A model generated the notes under the pieces. The model ran no database searches. It saw only the letters and a program-made list of their open reading frames with translations, and was not told where the DNA came from. Made by a program: the position numbers and the translations under genes. A stretch of DNA of 35,168 nucleotides, from the NCBI GenBank assembly GCA_012520945.1, contig JAAYNH010000041.1, positions 1-35,168 on the forward strand, in the 5' to 3' direction. Source of the stretch: Treponema sp. GTDB taxonomy: Bacteria; Spirochaetota; Spirochaetia; Treponematales; Treponemataceae. This document shows positions 16,025-23,930 of this stretch, one piece after another (the first letter of the stretch is position 1; each line of letters opens with the position of its first letter).

Positions 16025-17431
16025 TTAATATGAATTTATATTAAATCTAACAATCCAGTTTTTTTCTATTTTTTTATTTGTATAAATTAAACATTTATGA
16101 TTATGACAAACCCAATCCATTTGTGTTCCATCTTCCGGATTAATCAAAATAAAACTATCATCTTTAATTGAAAGAATGTCCGGTCCCACATATTCAATTT
16201 TCATATTTTTATAAATTTTATTCAATGGTTCAAAACTATAAAACTTATATCCTGCTTTTGGCTCAAGAAAAAATTTAGACATTTCTTTTTGTATATTTTC
16301 AATTTTTCCAATAGCATTAGGATGAAGTAAAGAAATTTCAATTTGTTTTTGTTCATAATTATTTTTAGCAAGTTCAAAAATCTTTTTTGTATCTTCATCT
16401 GTTAATACATGAGAAATGGTTCCCGCCATTTCATAATCGGAATTAGATTCTCCTCGCGTTGTTTTGTTTGCTTCACTTCTATTGAAATAAAAACCTGTTG
16501 TAAATTCTCTGTGATTAGTTTTATATAATTCATCAATATAAGGTTTAGCATCTGTTTCAGAAATTTTCCCATAAAGAGAATCTATTGCCTTTCTATATGC
16601 TCTAGTTACTAACGCACAATAATATAAACTTTTCATGCGTCCCTCTATTTTTAACGAATCAATTCCGGCATCTTTCATTGTATCTAAATGCTCAATCATA
16701 CATAAATCTTTGCTGGATAAAATAGCTGTATAATCTTCACCTTCAAAAACTGGAAAAAATTCTCCTTTACGTTCTGCTTCTTCTAAAACAAGCAAACCAC
16801 TTTTTGCAATATCTTTTGTACTAATATGGGATCTAAAATTCCATCTACATGAATGAGAACAAAAACCTTTATTTGCACTACGTCCTGTTAAGTATGCACT
16901 CATCAAGCAACGTCCTGAATACGCAATGCACATTGCTCCATGAGCAAATGCTTCTAATTCCATTTGCGGAACATAATCTTTTATTGCTCTAACTTCTTTT
17001 AAAGATGTTTCACGACCTAAAACTACTCGTGAAAAACCTTGGTTCATATAGAATTTTACGGCTTCTTTATTTATACAATTTGCCTGAGTACTTAAATGTA
17101 ATTTTACATTTGGAAAATATTTTTTCAGAATATTAACCATACCCATATCTTGAATAATAAAAGAATCAATTGGATAGCTTTTAAAATAATCTATGTCGGA
17201 TATAAATTGTTCAATGTCTGAATTATGAAAACTTATATTAAGTGCACAATAAAGTTTTTTATTTGGATGTTGTTTTTTTATTTCATTAATTTTTTTATAT
17301 TCATCTTCATAAAAATTATCTGCTTTAATTCTTAGTGAAAATTTTTTTAAACCAATATAAACAGCATCAGCACCATACTCATATGCATATAAAAGTTTTT
17401 CAATATTTCCTGCCGGTGAAACTAATTCCAT
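16025..17431 (-). CDS. Peptidase U32 family protein (TrhP/RlhA-like)
   Basis: This 468-residue protein has the U32 signature in ELEAFAHGAMCIAYSGRC with cysteines at 168, 175, 191 and 195 (SGRC ... GFCSHSC), the pattern that holds an iron-sulfur cluster in family members. The N-terminus begins MELVSPAGN, with GADAVYIG at 20-27, as in TrhP (YegQ) and RlhA. Despite the peptidase name, characterised relatives act in prephenate-dependent hydroxylation of tRNA (TrhP) or 23S rRNA (RlhA). The single-U32 length (~450) is closest to TrhP, so tRNA U34 hydroxylation is the best guess. AAGG sits 7 nt before the ATG. It lies 18 nt after the alpha/beta hydrolase gene, in one operon by spacing. Confidence 0.87.
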   Translation of the reverse strand: MELVSPAGNIEKLLYAYEYGADAVYIGLKKFSLRIKADNFYEDEYKKINEIKKQHPNKKLYCALNISFHNSDIEQFISDIDYFKSYPIDSFIIQDMGMVNILKKYFPNVKLHLSTQANCINKEAVKFYMNQGFSRVVLGRETSLKEVRAIKDYVPQMELEAFAHGAMCIAYSGRCLMSAYLTGRSANKGFCSHSCRWNFRSHISTKDIAKSGLLVLEEAERKGEFFPVFEGEDYTAILSSKDLCMIEHLDTMKDAGIDSLKIEGRMKSLYYCALVTRAYRKAIDSLYGKISETDAKPYIDELYKTNHREFTTGFYFNRSEANKTTRGESNSDYEMAGTISHVLTDEDTKKIFELAKNNYEQKQIEISLLHPNAIGKIENIQKEMSKFFLEPKAGYKFYSFEPLNKIYKNMKIEYVGPDILSIKDDSFILINPEDGTQMDWVCHNHKCLIYTNKKIEKNWIVRFNINSY

Positions 17432-17449
17432 ATATATACCTTAAAAAAA

Positions 17450-18346
17450 TTATTCTGCTTTTATATATTTTCCTATTTTTTCAATAGCGAGATGTGCTTC
17501 AGGTAAAAATTCATCCGCCATTTGAAAAAGATGAATCATATCAGTCCAAACATCTAATTCATAGTCTATATTTGCAAGACGAAGATTTTCAGAAAAACGT
17601 AAAATCTCAGGATAAAACAATTCACTACTTCCACACTGAATATATACCGGTGGAAATTTTTGTAATACTGAAAATTCACAATAAATCGGCGACACAAGTG
17701 GATTTTGTAAATTACTTTCATATGTATAAACATCCGCTTGTCTCTTAATACAATCACTTGAAACAACTTCATCTTTTGCACGTCGAACAGAAAAAATTAA
17801 TGAATCTTTCGAAATATTTACTATGGGTGAAATTAAAATAATTTGTGAAAAAGTATTTGTATTATTATTAGAAATTTCATCTTGTACTAATGCTAATGCT
17901 AAGCTGGCACCACTAGAATCTGCCACTAAAACAATTTTTTTATCTTTTTCTTTTTTTAATTCATTTAAAATTTTTTTCAGATCATCAAAACCTTTTGGAA
18001 ATGGATATTCAGGTGCCAAAGAATAGTTTGGAACAATAGTTTTTGTTGATGTAGCATTTGCTAATGATGCACAAAAACCACGGTACGCTTTTGCAGAACC
18101 GCCAACAAAAGAACCTCCATGAATATAAAGCATAACTCTTTTTTTTGAACAAACATCAGGAATTAATTTTTCACATGAAACATCTGCTATTTCCGTAATT
18201 ATTCGTTCTACGTTATTAGGAATGTCAACAATGCTGAAAGTATCTTCAATGATTTTTCTAAATTTAAGAGTATCAGACTTAGGCGTATAAATTAATTGCT
18301 TAATTTTTTTTACCGCAGAACGACGGTCAGTTGTTTGAATTCCCAT
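17450..18346 (-). CDS. Alpha/beta hydrolase (hormone-sensitive-lipase-like esterase)
   Basis: This is a 298-residue esterase/lipase of the alpha/beta-hydrolase-3 type. The oxyanion motif HGGSF is at 76-80 and PNYSLAPEYPFP at 106-117. The nucleophile is most likely Ser144 in ADSSGAS. The family's acidic residue is probably Glu242 (CGSSELF) and the histidine His272 (MIHLFQ). No signal peptide is seen, so it is cytoplasmic. The substrate is unknown. It is the first gene of a minus-strand run with the U32 protein. The start has AAAGG too close to the ATG to act as a ribosome binding site, but TATAAT ends 7 nt upstream. Confidence 0.87.
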   Translation of the reverse strand: MGIQTTDRRSAVKKIKQLIYTPKSDTLKFRKIIEDTFSIVDIPNNVERIITEIADVSCEKLIPDVCSKKRVMLYIHGGSFVGGSAKAYRGFCASLANATSTKTIVPNYSLAPEYPFPKGFDDLKKILNELKKEKDKKIVLVADSSGASLALALVQDEISNNNTNTFSQIILISPIVNISKDSLIFSVRRAKDEVVSSDCIKRQADVYTYESNLQNPLVSPIYCEFSVLQKFPPVYIQCGSSELFYPEILRFSENLRLANIDYELDVWTDMIHLFQMADEFLPEAHLAIEKIGKYIKAE

Positions 18347-18353
18347 AACCTTT

Positions 18354-18386
18354 ATTATAGCATAAAAAAAAATTATGTGCTATACT
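18354..18386. promoter_or_regulatory. Back-to-back extended -10 promoters of the hydrolase gene and metA
   Basis: On the minus strand TGC-TATAAT (-10 at 18354-18359) lies 7 nt before the hydrolase ATG (18346). On the plus strand TGC-TATACT (-10 at 18381-18386) lies 9 nt before the metA ATG (18396). The two boxes form an inverted repeat (TATAGCA at 18356-18362, TGCTATA at 18378-18384). Both genes lack a spaced Shine-Dalgarno sequence, so leaderless transcripts are predicted. The -35 regions are weak. Confidence 0.6.
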
Positions 18387-18395
18387 AACGCTATT

Positions 18396-19310
18396 ATGCC
18401 TATTAAAATTCAATCAGATTTACCTGCACGCAGTGTGCTTGAAACAGAAAACATTTTTGTAATGACAAATGAAAGAGCTTCCACACAAGACATTCGTCCT
18501 TTAAGAATTGCAATTGTTAATTTAATGCCTACAAAAATCGCAACTGAAACTCAACTTTTACGTCTTTTAGGTAATACCCCTTTGCAAATTGAAATTTCAC
18601 TTGTACATATGGAAAATCATCGCTCAAAAAACACTGGACAAGATCATTTAGAAAGATTTTATATCACTTCTTCAGAGGCATTAAAAACTAAATTTGACGG
18701 AATGATTATTACAGGTGCACCTGTGGAACAACTTTCATTTGAAAATGTTGACTACTGGAATGATCTATGTGCTATCATGGATTATGCAAAAAAAAATGTA
18801 TATTGCACTTTATATATTTGTTGGGGTGCTCAAGCGGCACTTTATCATTATTACGGAATTGAAAAATATAATTTAGAAAAAAAACTTTCCGGTATTTATC
18901 AGCACTATAAAACAACACCGGCAGAACCTTTGCTTCGTGGCTTTGATGATATTTTTCCGTCTCCTGTTTCTCGTTATACTTCTGTTTGTGAAAAAGATAT
19001 CGAAACAAATAATAATCTTAAAATTTTAGCATCAAGTGAGGAGAGCGGTATTTTATTAATTAAATCTAAGGATAACAGACAAATTTTTATGACAGGACAC
19101 TTAGAATACGACACCGAAACATTAGAATTAGAATATAGACGTGATATCGAAAAGGGACTAAATCCTCAAATGCCCATAAATTATTTTCCAAATGATGATC
19201 CTATGAGTCGCCCGCGTTCAACATGGCGTAGTCATGCACATTTGTTTTATTCAAACTGGCTTAATTATTATGTATATCAAGAGACTCCATATATAATTGA
19301 CGATTTGTAA
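18396..19310 (+). CDS. metA: Homoserine O-acyltransferase (probably acetyl)
   Basis: This 304-residue enzyme acylates homoserine in methionine synthesis. The start is placed at the ATG of MPIKIQSDLPAR, the standard MetA N-terminus, not the in-frame ATG 21 nt upstream, which lies before the predicted -10. Catalytic Cys142 (ICWGAQAAL), His235 and Glu237 (TGHLEY) are at the canonical numbers. Residue 111 is Glu (GAPVEQ). In characterised MetA enzymes Glu111 goes with acetyl-CoA use and Gly111 with succinyl-CoA, so acetyltransferase is the better prediction. It is divergent from the alpha/beta hydrolase gene and convergent with the antiporter, with 34 bases between. Confidence 0.96.
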   Translation: MPIKIQSDLPARSVLETENIFVMTNERASTQDIRPLRIAIVNLMPTKIATETQLLRLLGNTPLQIEISLVHMENHRSKNTGQDHLERFYITSSEALKTKFDGMIITGAPVEQLSFENVDYWNDLCAIMDYAKKNVYCTLYICWGAQAALYHYYGIEKYNLEKKLSGIYQHYKTTPAEPLLRGFDDIFPSPVSRYTSVCEKDIETNNNLKILASSEESGILLIKSKDNRQIFMTGHLEYDTETLELEYRRDIEKGLNPQMPINYFPNDDPMSRPRSTWRSHAHLFYSNWLNYYVYQETPYIIDDL

Positions 19311-19344
19311 AATATTTTTACAATACATAGGTATAACTGCATCA

Positions 19345-21426
19345 TCATACATTTTTTGAAAAACGTTTAATTTTATCTATCATAACTTGTGATGATTTCG
19401 AATCTACAATATCATTAACTATTTCATCTTTATTTAAAAATGATGCAAAAGATGACAAAAATTGTATATGAGGAGATGATGTTTTTTTAGGAGAGACAAC
19501 AAGAACAAACAGCTTTGACGGTTTTTGATCTAATGAATCACAATCAATGCCTTCTTTTTTTATACCAATAGCAATACACACCGATGTTACACCGTCAGAT
19601 TTTGCATGAGGTAATGCTATACCGTGTTGCATTGCAGTACTCATAGATTTTTCTCTATTCAAAACATCTTGCAAAACAAGCTCCCAATCATGAACCATAC
19701 CCGAATTAGTTAGTAAAAGCACAAGCTCCTTAATAATTTCTTCTTTTGTAGAACCTTTAAGATCAGTTGTAACAGTCTTCGTATTAAGAGTTTTAATTAA
19801 AGATGTATCCACACGAACTTTACCGTCAGCCATTTGTTTCTTTAAAGCAATGGCATCAAAGTCAAGCGATAAACTTTGCAAAGATTCTATTAATTTTAAT
19901 ACTACCTCATATATTGATGTTTTTATAAATGCACTATCAGCTTCTGAAGTTTCAATAGTAACGATATTTTCCTGTTCTTTTATAGAAAGAACAATATCAT
20001 TTTTTCGAGCCTGAGAAATACCCTCATCAATATTCATCATCTGAACATAAAAACCTTCTGCTTTTAAATCCTTAAGAAGAATATCAACAACAAGATCGGC
20101 AATTTCATCATTTTTAAAATCCCAACTAAATGAAACTGAAGTAGATGCTTTAGATTCTTTTCTGGTTCCACGACCTTTTATACTTAAAGTGGCATTAAGT
20201 AAAGGAGCGGCAAGCAATGTTGTAATAAGTGTCATCATAATTACAACACCGAATAATTGTTCATTCAGAATTCCTGCTGTTATTCCTATGCCTGCAATGA
20301 TAAGTGCAACTTCACCTCGTGGAACCATACCTACTCCAATGCGAAGAGCTCCTTTAAGATTGAAACCAAGAGCGAGAGTTGGTAGACCGCAACCGATAAC
20401 TTTTGCTAAAATTGCCACAATGGTATAAATGAGACCAAAAAACAGAATTTCCTTATTCATCATCTCACCAATATTTACCATCATACCCATGACACAGAAA
20501 AATATTGGTACAAAAAATTCATATAAACCGTGAATTCGTTCTTGAATAACTGCAGCAATATCTGTTTTTGAAAGAGATAAACCTGTAACATAAGCGCCGA
20601 TAATCATTGCCAAACCTTGTTTTTCAAAAAAACCGGCAAGTAAAAAAGCAATTCCTAATGAACATATTGAAAAGTCATATGAATTTTTAAATATTTTCAA
20701 AAATTTTGCAATTTGCTTAGAAAAAACAAGACCTAATACGGTAAATCCAAGCCAAATTCCAAAAGATTTTCCTGCAATAAATAATATAGTTTTACCATTT
20801 ATTGAACCACCTTCTGTAGAATTAAGTATGGAAACAATTCCTAGTACTACTGCTAATAAAACAATACCTAAAACATCATCAAAAACTGCAGCAGCCAGTG
20901 TTGTAACTCCTTCAGGAGTATCCATCTTTTTTTTGTCAGATAATATTCGAGCAGTAATTCCTACAGAAGTAGCAGTTGAAAGAATACCTAAAAATAAACA
21001 ACGTGGATCAAAAAAAGATGTTTTTAATAAAATTACACCAACAATTGAACCAAAGGCAAAAGAAAAAATAACACCAAAAATTCCAACAATTCCACCGGTT
21101 ACTGAATATTTTAAAAACATTCCTAAATCAGTTTCTATTCCTGAAGCAAATAGAAGTATAATAGATGCTACCATTGAAAATGCATAAAGCTCAGGACTAA
21201 CCGCTAAAGATTCACTATAAAGCGGGAAAAGTCCATTAGGGAAACCAGGAATAGCTAGACCACCTAACGCATAAGGACCTATAATAATTCCAGCTAAAAG
21301 CTCTCCTAAAACAGATGGAATACCAATTTTTGTAACTAAAAAACCGCCTACTCTTACTGCAAACACAATAATCCCAATTTGTATAACCAAATTGGTAACA
21401 ATTTCCATAATGGATTCGCCTTCCAT
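19345..21426 (-). CDS. CPA2-type cation/proton antiporter with C-terminal PTS EIIA domain
   Basis: This is a 693-residue protein if started at the ATG with AGAGG 7 nt upstream. Longer starts (TTG at 21453, ATG at 21444) and a shorter one (21408) exist. The first ~410 residues are a 12-or-so-helix Kef/NapA-type sodium or potassium/proton exchanger (GVPSVLGELLAGIIIGP-like start, then LLFASGIETDL, AAVFDDVLGIVLLAVVLG and GMVPRGEVALIIAGIG). A ~110-residue linker domain follows. The C-terminal ~140 residues are a PtsN-like EIIA domain with the phosphorylatable His at about 607 (GIALPHAKSDG). The fusion implies control of ion exchange by a PTS phosphorelay. EIIA domains fused to such antiporters are known in several bacteria. 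Confidence 0.9.
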   Translation of the reverse strand: MEGESIMEIVTNLVIQIGIIVFAVRVGGFLVTKIGIPSVLGELLAGIIIGPYALGGLAIPGFPNGLFPLYSESLAVSPELYAFSMVASIILLFASGIETDLGMFLKYSVTGGIVGIFGVIFSFAFGSIVGVILLKTSFFDPRCLFLGILSTATSVGITARILSDKKKMDTPEGVTTLAAAVFDDVLGIVLLAVVLGIVSILNSTEGGSINGKTILFIAGKSFGIWLGFTVLGLVFSKQIAKFLKIFKNSYDFSICSLGIAFLLAGFFEKQGLAMIIGAYVTGLSLSKTDIAAVIQERIHGLYEFFVPIFFCVMGMMVNIGEMMNKEILFFGLIYTIVAILAKVIGCGLPTLALGFNLKGALRIGVGMVPRGEVALIIAGIGITAGILNEQLFGVVIMMTLITTLLAAPLLNATLSIKGRGTRKESKASTSVSFSWDFKNDEIADLVVDILLKDLKAEGFYVQMMNIDEGISQARKNDIVLSIKEQENIVTIETSEADSAFIKTSIYEVVLKLIESLQSLSLDFDAIALKKQMADGKVRVDTSLIKTLNTKTVTTDLKGSTKEEIIKELVLLLTNSGMVHDWELVLQDVLNREKSMSTAMQHGIALPHAKSDGVTSVCIAIGIKKEGIDCDSLDQKPSKLFVLVVSPKKTSSPHIQFLSSFASFLNKDEIVNDIVDSKSSQVMIDKIKRFSKNV

Positions 21427-21442
21427 ATTAAAACCTCTTGCC

Positions 21443-21522
21443 ATATGAAGCAATTTATAAATATGAAGTTATACTGCAAACGAACACACAGTTTTTAATT
21501 ACAATATATTCTATCTTCATAT
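21443..21522. repeat. Short repeats ATATGAAG upstream of the antiporter and nothing else until the tRNA promoter
   Basis: The 317-base gap 21427-21743 holds no credible gene. ATATGAAG occurs at 21443-21450 and 21461-21468 (18 bp apart), and inverted as CTTCATAT at 21515-21522, in the region where the minus-strand antiporter promoter should lie. A TATAAA (minus, 21454-21459) is a possible -10. The rest is A/T-rich until the tRNA promoter at 21687. Confidence 0.35.
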
Positions 21523-21686
21523 TAAAATTATCTGTGATTATAATGTTTATTTTAAGTTTATGCAAGATATATAATTGACAGATATATCATTGCATCTGAC
21601 AAAAATTGTATCATGTAGTATCTATGATTGGAAATATAATTTTTATTAATTTTTAGATTTTTTCTAGTTTTTGTTAGATTTTACTA

Positions 21687-21715
21687 TTGACATTATTTTT
21701 ATTAAGATGTATATT
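21687..21715 (+). promoter_or_regulatory. Promoter of tRNA-Val
   Basis: Consensus TTGACA (21687-21692), 17-bp spacer, TATATT (21710-21715). The tRNA begins 28 nt after the -10, leaving a short 5' leader to be processed. This is the closest match to the standard vegetative promoter in the window together with the rubredoxin promoter. Confidence 0.8.
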
Positions 21716-21743
21716 GTTATAGTCAGTTTGATGATATTGTATC

Positions 21744-21816
21744 GGGCGATTAGCTCAGCTGGGAGAGCACCTGGTTTACACCCAGGGTGTCGGGGGTTCG
21801 AACCCCTCATCGCCCA
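21744..21816 (+). tRNA. tRNA-Val (anticodon UAC)
   Basis: A 73-base cloverleaf. The acceptor stem GGGCGAT pairs with ATCGCCC. The D arm contains AGCTCAGCTGGGAGAGC. The anticodon stem CCTGG/CCAGG encloses loop TTTACAC with anticodon TAC. The T arm is GGGGGTTCGAACCCCT. The discriminator base is A. The CCA end is not encoded (AAA follows). A promoter lies upstream and a strong terminator directly follows, so it is a single-gene unit. Confidence 0.98.
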
Positions 21817-21851
21817 AAAGCGTTAGTTTTAAAAACTAACGCTTTTTTTTT
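21817..21851 (+). terminator. Intrinsic terminator of tRNA-Val
   Basis: AAGCGTTAGTTT is followed by its inverted copy AAACTAACGCTT and a run of about nine T (21843-21851). The stem starts directly after the tRNA discriminator base. The preceding A-run may also let it work for minus-strand transcription. Confidence 0.9.
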
Positions 21852-21947
21852 ATTTAAATATATTTATACATAAATTTATTTAAATAAAAAACATATAAAA
21901 TATAAATAAAAATAATGTCTAAACTAAATAATAAACGTATTTTGTTT

Positions 21948-22604
21948 TTATTCTATAAAGAGACGGTTTTGTAATGCTAGACATGTATCATATGATTTTT
22001 TTAATAACACAGAAAAAATAGTAACAAAACATAAACTAAAATTTTTTAATAAAACAAATATATTTTTTTCAGTACCGCTTCGTACTTTTAGTGTCATAAA
22101 CACTTTCTCAAAAGTTTCAAAACACATTGGAATAAATCTTAATGTTATGCAAATATAAACAGAAAATTTTAGTTTTTTAAAAAATGGAATTTTATCCAAT
22201 GAAACTAAAAGTGAAAAACTACTTGTTGTTGTTAAAAATAAATTTGAAAACATTATTGTTGCAAATAATTTTAATATATAAACAAAAGATGATTTTATTT
22301 GTGAAAAATCAATAATAATATTAAAACTCGGTTCAAAGGATACATTAATTATTTTAACAAACGTAACAAAAATACTAAAATAAAAAACAAATAAAAAAAA
22401 TTTTAGATCTTTTATTTTTTGTTTTATTATAAAAAAAAGCACAAGTGAAATTATTGCAAAAAAAACACTACCAAGCATTTCTAAATTTTTCGGACACATA
22501 AATAAAAAAAGAGAAATTCCACAAAGTAAAATTAACTTTAATAAAGAATTTGTTTTATGCAAAAAACTTTTTCCATGAGAATATTGAAAAATATTTATTT
22601 CCAT
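21948..22604 (-). CDS. bioN: Biotin ECF transporter transmembrane protein (EcfT/BioN)
   Basis: This is a 218-residue integral membrane protein. The start at MEINIFQYSHGKSFLHK is chosen because it matches the EcfT N-terminus (S/F-x-H-x-L/P) and overlaps the ATPase gene by 10 nt. An earlier ATG (22658) would overlap by 64 nt. It has four or five hydrophobic segments and, near residues 173-180, KVRSGTE, which corresponds to the Ala-Arg-Gly coupling motifs of EcfT proteins that contact the ATPase, with a second Arg motif near the end (QNRLF). It forms an ECF-type importer with the two upstream genes. The order bioY-bioM-bioN identifies the substrate as biotin. Confidence 0.85.
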   Translation of the reverse strand: MEINIFQYSHGKSFLHKTNSLLKLILLCGISLFLFMCPKNLEMLGSVFFAIISLVLFFIIKQKIKDLKFFLFVFYFSIFVTFVKIINVSFEPSFNIIIDFSQIKSSFVYILKLFATIMFSNLFLTTTSSFSLLVSLDKIPFFKKLKFSVYICITLRFIPMCFETFEKVFMTLKVRSGTEKNIFVLLKNFSLCFVTIFSVLLKKSYDTCLALQNRLFIE

Positions 22605-23326
22605 AATAAATCCTGTATTTTTTTTGCAACGGATGATAGAGGATTTTTTATTCCCCATTTTTCTAAATTTTGTTTTAAAAAATCTTCTGTATTACCATCA
22701 AAACATATTTCGCCTTTATGCAAAACAATTCCTCTATTTGCCAGGGCTAAAATTTTTTCAATTTCATGTGTTAAAATAATTATTGTCTTACCTCTTTCTT
22801 TTAGATTTTCCAGGATCGTACAAACTTGTTTTACTCCATCATAATCAAGATTAGCAAAAGGTTCATCAAAAATTAATATATCAGTATTCATCGCTAATGT
22901 AGTTGCAATGCAAAGTCTGCGTTTTTCACCACCGGACAAAAGACGGCTAGGACTGTATTTTTTTTCAATTAAAGCAAAATCTACTAAAATATTTTCAGCA
23001 ATATTTGTCATTTCTTCTTTTGAAACTTTTTTTGTTTGTTCAGAATTTTTCAAAGTAAATAAAACATCTTCTAATGGAGTTTCTCCTAAAATTTGTGTAT
23101 CGGAATCCTGAAAAATAACACCAACATTTTTTGCATCAATACTTCCTGAAGTTGGTTTATTTATTTTAGCTATTAATCCCATTAAAACAGTTTTCCCGGA
23201 ACCGTTTGAACCGGCTAGAACAACAAAATCATTTTTATTAATTTCTAAAGAAACATTTTTTAATGCAACAGTTCCATCAGAAAAAGTTTTTGAAACATTT
23301 TCAATATTTATTACAACTTCACTCAT
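22595..23326 (-). CDS. bioM: Biotin ECF transporter ATPase (EcfA/BioM)
   Basis: This 243-residue ABC ATPase powers the ECF biotin importer. Walker A is GSNGSGKT (39-46), the Q-loop Gln is at 73 (FQDSDTQI, typical of EcfA/CbiO proteins), the signature is LSGGE (130-134), Walker B is LIFDEP (151-156), and the switch His is at 187. Its first codon overlaps the stop of bioY (ATGA at 23323-23326), and it overlaps bioN downstream, so the three are translated together. A single ATPase gene, rather than an EcfA1/A2 pair, fits a dedicated biotin system. Confidence 0.92.
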   Translation of the reverse strand: MSEVVINIENVSKTFSDGTVALKNVSLEINKNDFVVLAGSNGSGKTVLMGLIAKINKPTSGSIDAKNVGVIFQDSDTQILGETPLEDVLFTLKNSEQTKKVSKEEMTNIAENILVDFALIEKKYSPSRLLSGGEKRRLCIATTLAMNTDILIFDEPFANLDYDGVKQVCTILENLKERGKTIIILTHEIEKILALANRGIVLHKGEICFDGNTEDFLKQNLEKWGIKNPLSSVAKKIQDLLWK

Positions 23327-23871
23327 AAATAATTTCTCACAATTGGCTTTAATTTTTGTGTAATAAACACACTCAAAATAATTTTAAATATATTTCCGGG
23401 TATAAAAGGAAAAACACAAATAGCAAAAGATTTTGAAAAACTTGATTCGGTAATTTTCATAAATCCTAGAATGCCAAAAATAAAAAGTACAATAGTTGAA
23501 ATTATCGAAGCAAATAAATATTGAACAAAAGTTTGCCAAGACATATAATTTTTATATTTAATAAATTGCTTAGATAAAAGTCCTGCAAAAAAGGATGCAA
23601 AAATATATCCAAAAAGAAAACCACAAGTTGGTGAAAAAAGTAAAATCCCAATTCCACCCTTTCCTGTAAACACAGGTAATCCAAGACTTCCCATAAATAA
23701 AAATAAAAGTACACTTAATGTGCCATAAAACGGTCCAAGTAACATACCGGAAAGAATTACAAGCATATCTTGTACCGAAATGGGTACACCAAAAAAAAGA
23801 GGTATCTGAATAAAAGAGCCAGAAGCAATTAATGCTGCAAATAAACAAACCAAAATATTTTGAATTTTCAT
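23323..23871 (-). CDS. bioY: Biotin transporter substrate-binding protein BioY
   Basis: This 182-residue membrane protein is the biotin-binding S component. The family pattern is clear: FIQIPLFFGVPISVQDMLVILSGMLLGP in the N-terminal third, then GLPVFTGKGGIGILLFSPTCGFLFGY, with six hydrophobic segments. It is the first gene of bioYMN, so the organism can import biotin. The start has no Shine-Dalgarno sequence. A TAAAAT box (minus, 23880-23885) ends 8 nt before the ATG. The gene is divergent from thrC with 59 bases between. Confidence 0.94.
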   Translation of the reverse strand: MKIQNILVCLFAALIASGSFIQIPLFFGVPISVQDMLVILSGMLLGPFYGTLSVLLFLFMGSLGLPVFTGKGGIGILLFSPTCGFLFGYIFASFFAGLLSKQFIKYKNYMSWQTFVQYLFASIISTIVLFIFGILGFMKITESSFSKSFAICVFPFIPGNIFKIILSVFITQKLKPIVRNYL

Positions 23872-23879
23872 TTTTCAAT

Positions 23880-23921
23880 ATTTTACAATATATTGAAATA
23901 AAATGCTACTTATGATAAAAT
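23880..23921. promoter_or_regulatory. Divergent leaderless promoters of bioY and thrC
   Basis: For thrC (plus): TTGAAA (23893-23898), 17-bp spacer, extended -10 TGA-TAAAAT (-10 at 23916-23921), then 9 nt to the ATG at 23931. For bioY (minus): TAAAAT at 23880-23885, 8 nt before the ATG, weak -35. Neither gene has a Shine-Dalgarno sequence. The thrC box and following bases closely resemble those of prfA (TGATAAAATAAT in both). Confidence 0.6.
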
Positions 23922-23930
23922 AATCTAATT

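Noticed and set aside
20828-21187. 119-codon plus-strand open frame
   Set aside because: Antisense to conserved antiporter helices. The Thr/Ile/Pro-rich composition is the usual mirror of membrane-helix codons.
21817-21947. Possible small RNA or second tRNA after tRNA-Val
   Set aside because: Beyond the terminator the sequence is plain A/T with no cloverleaf, no promoter and no stable stem.
22659-22712. Possible N-terminal extension of BioN from the ATG at 22658
   Set aside because: The extra 18 residues overlap bioM by 64 nt and do not match the EcfT N-terminus, which begins at 22604.
23570-23878. Overlapping minus-strand open frames in bioY
   Set aside because: Alternative frames of bioY. 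Only the 182-residue frame has BioY motifs and the ATGA link to bioM.
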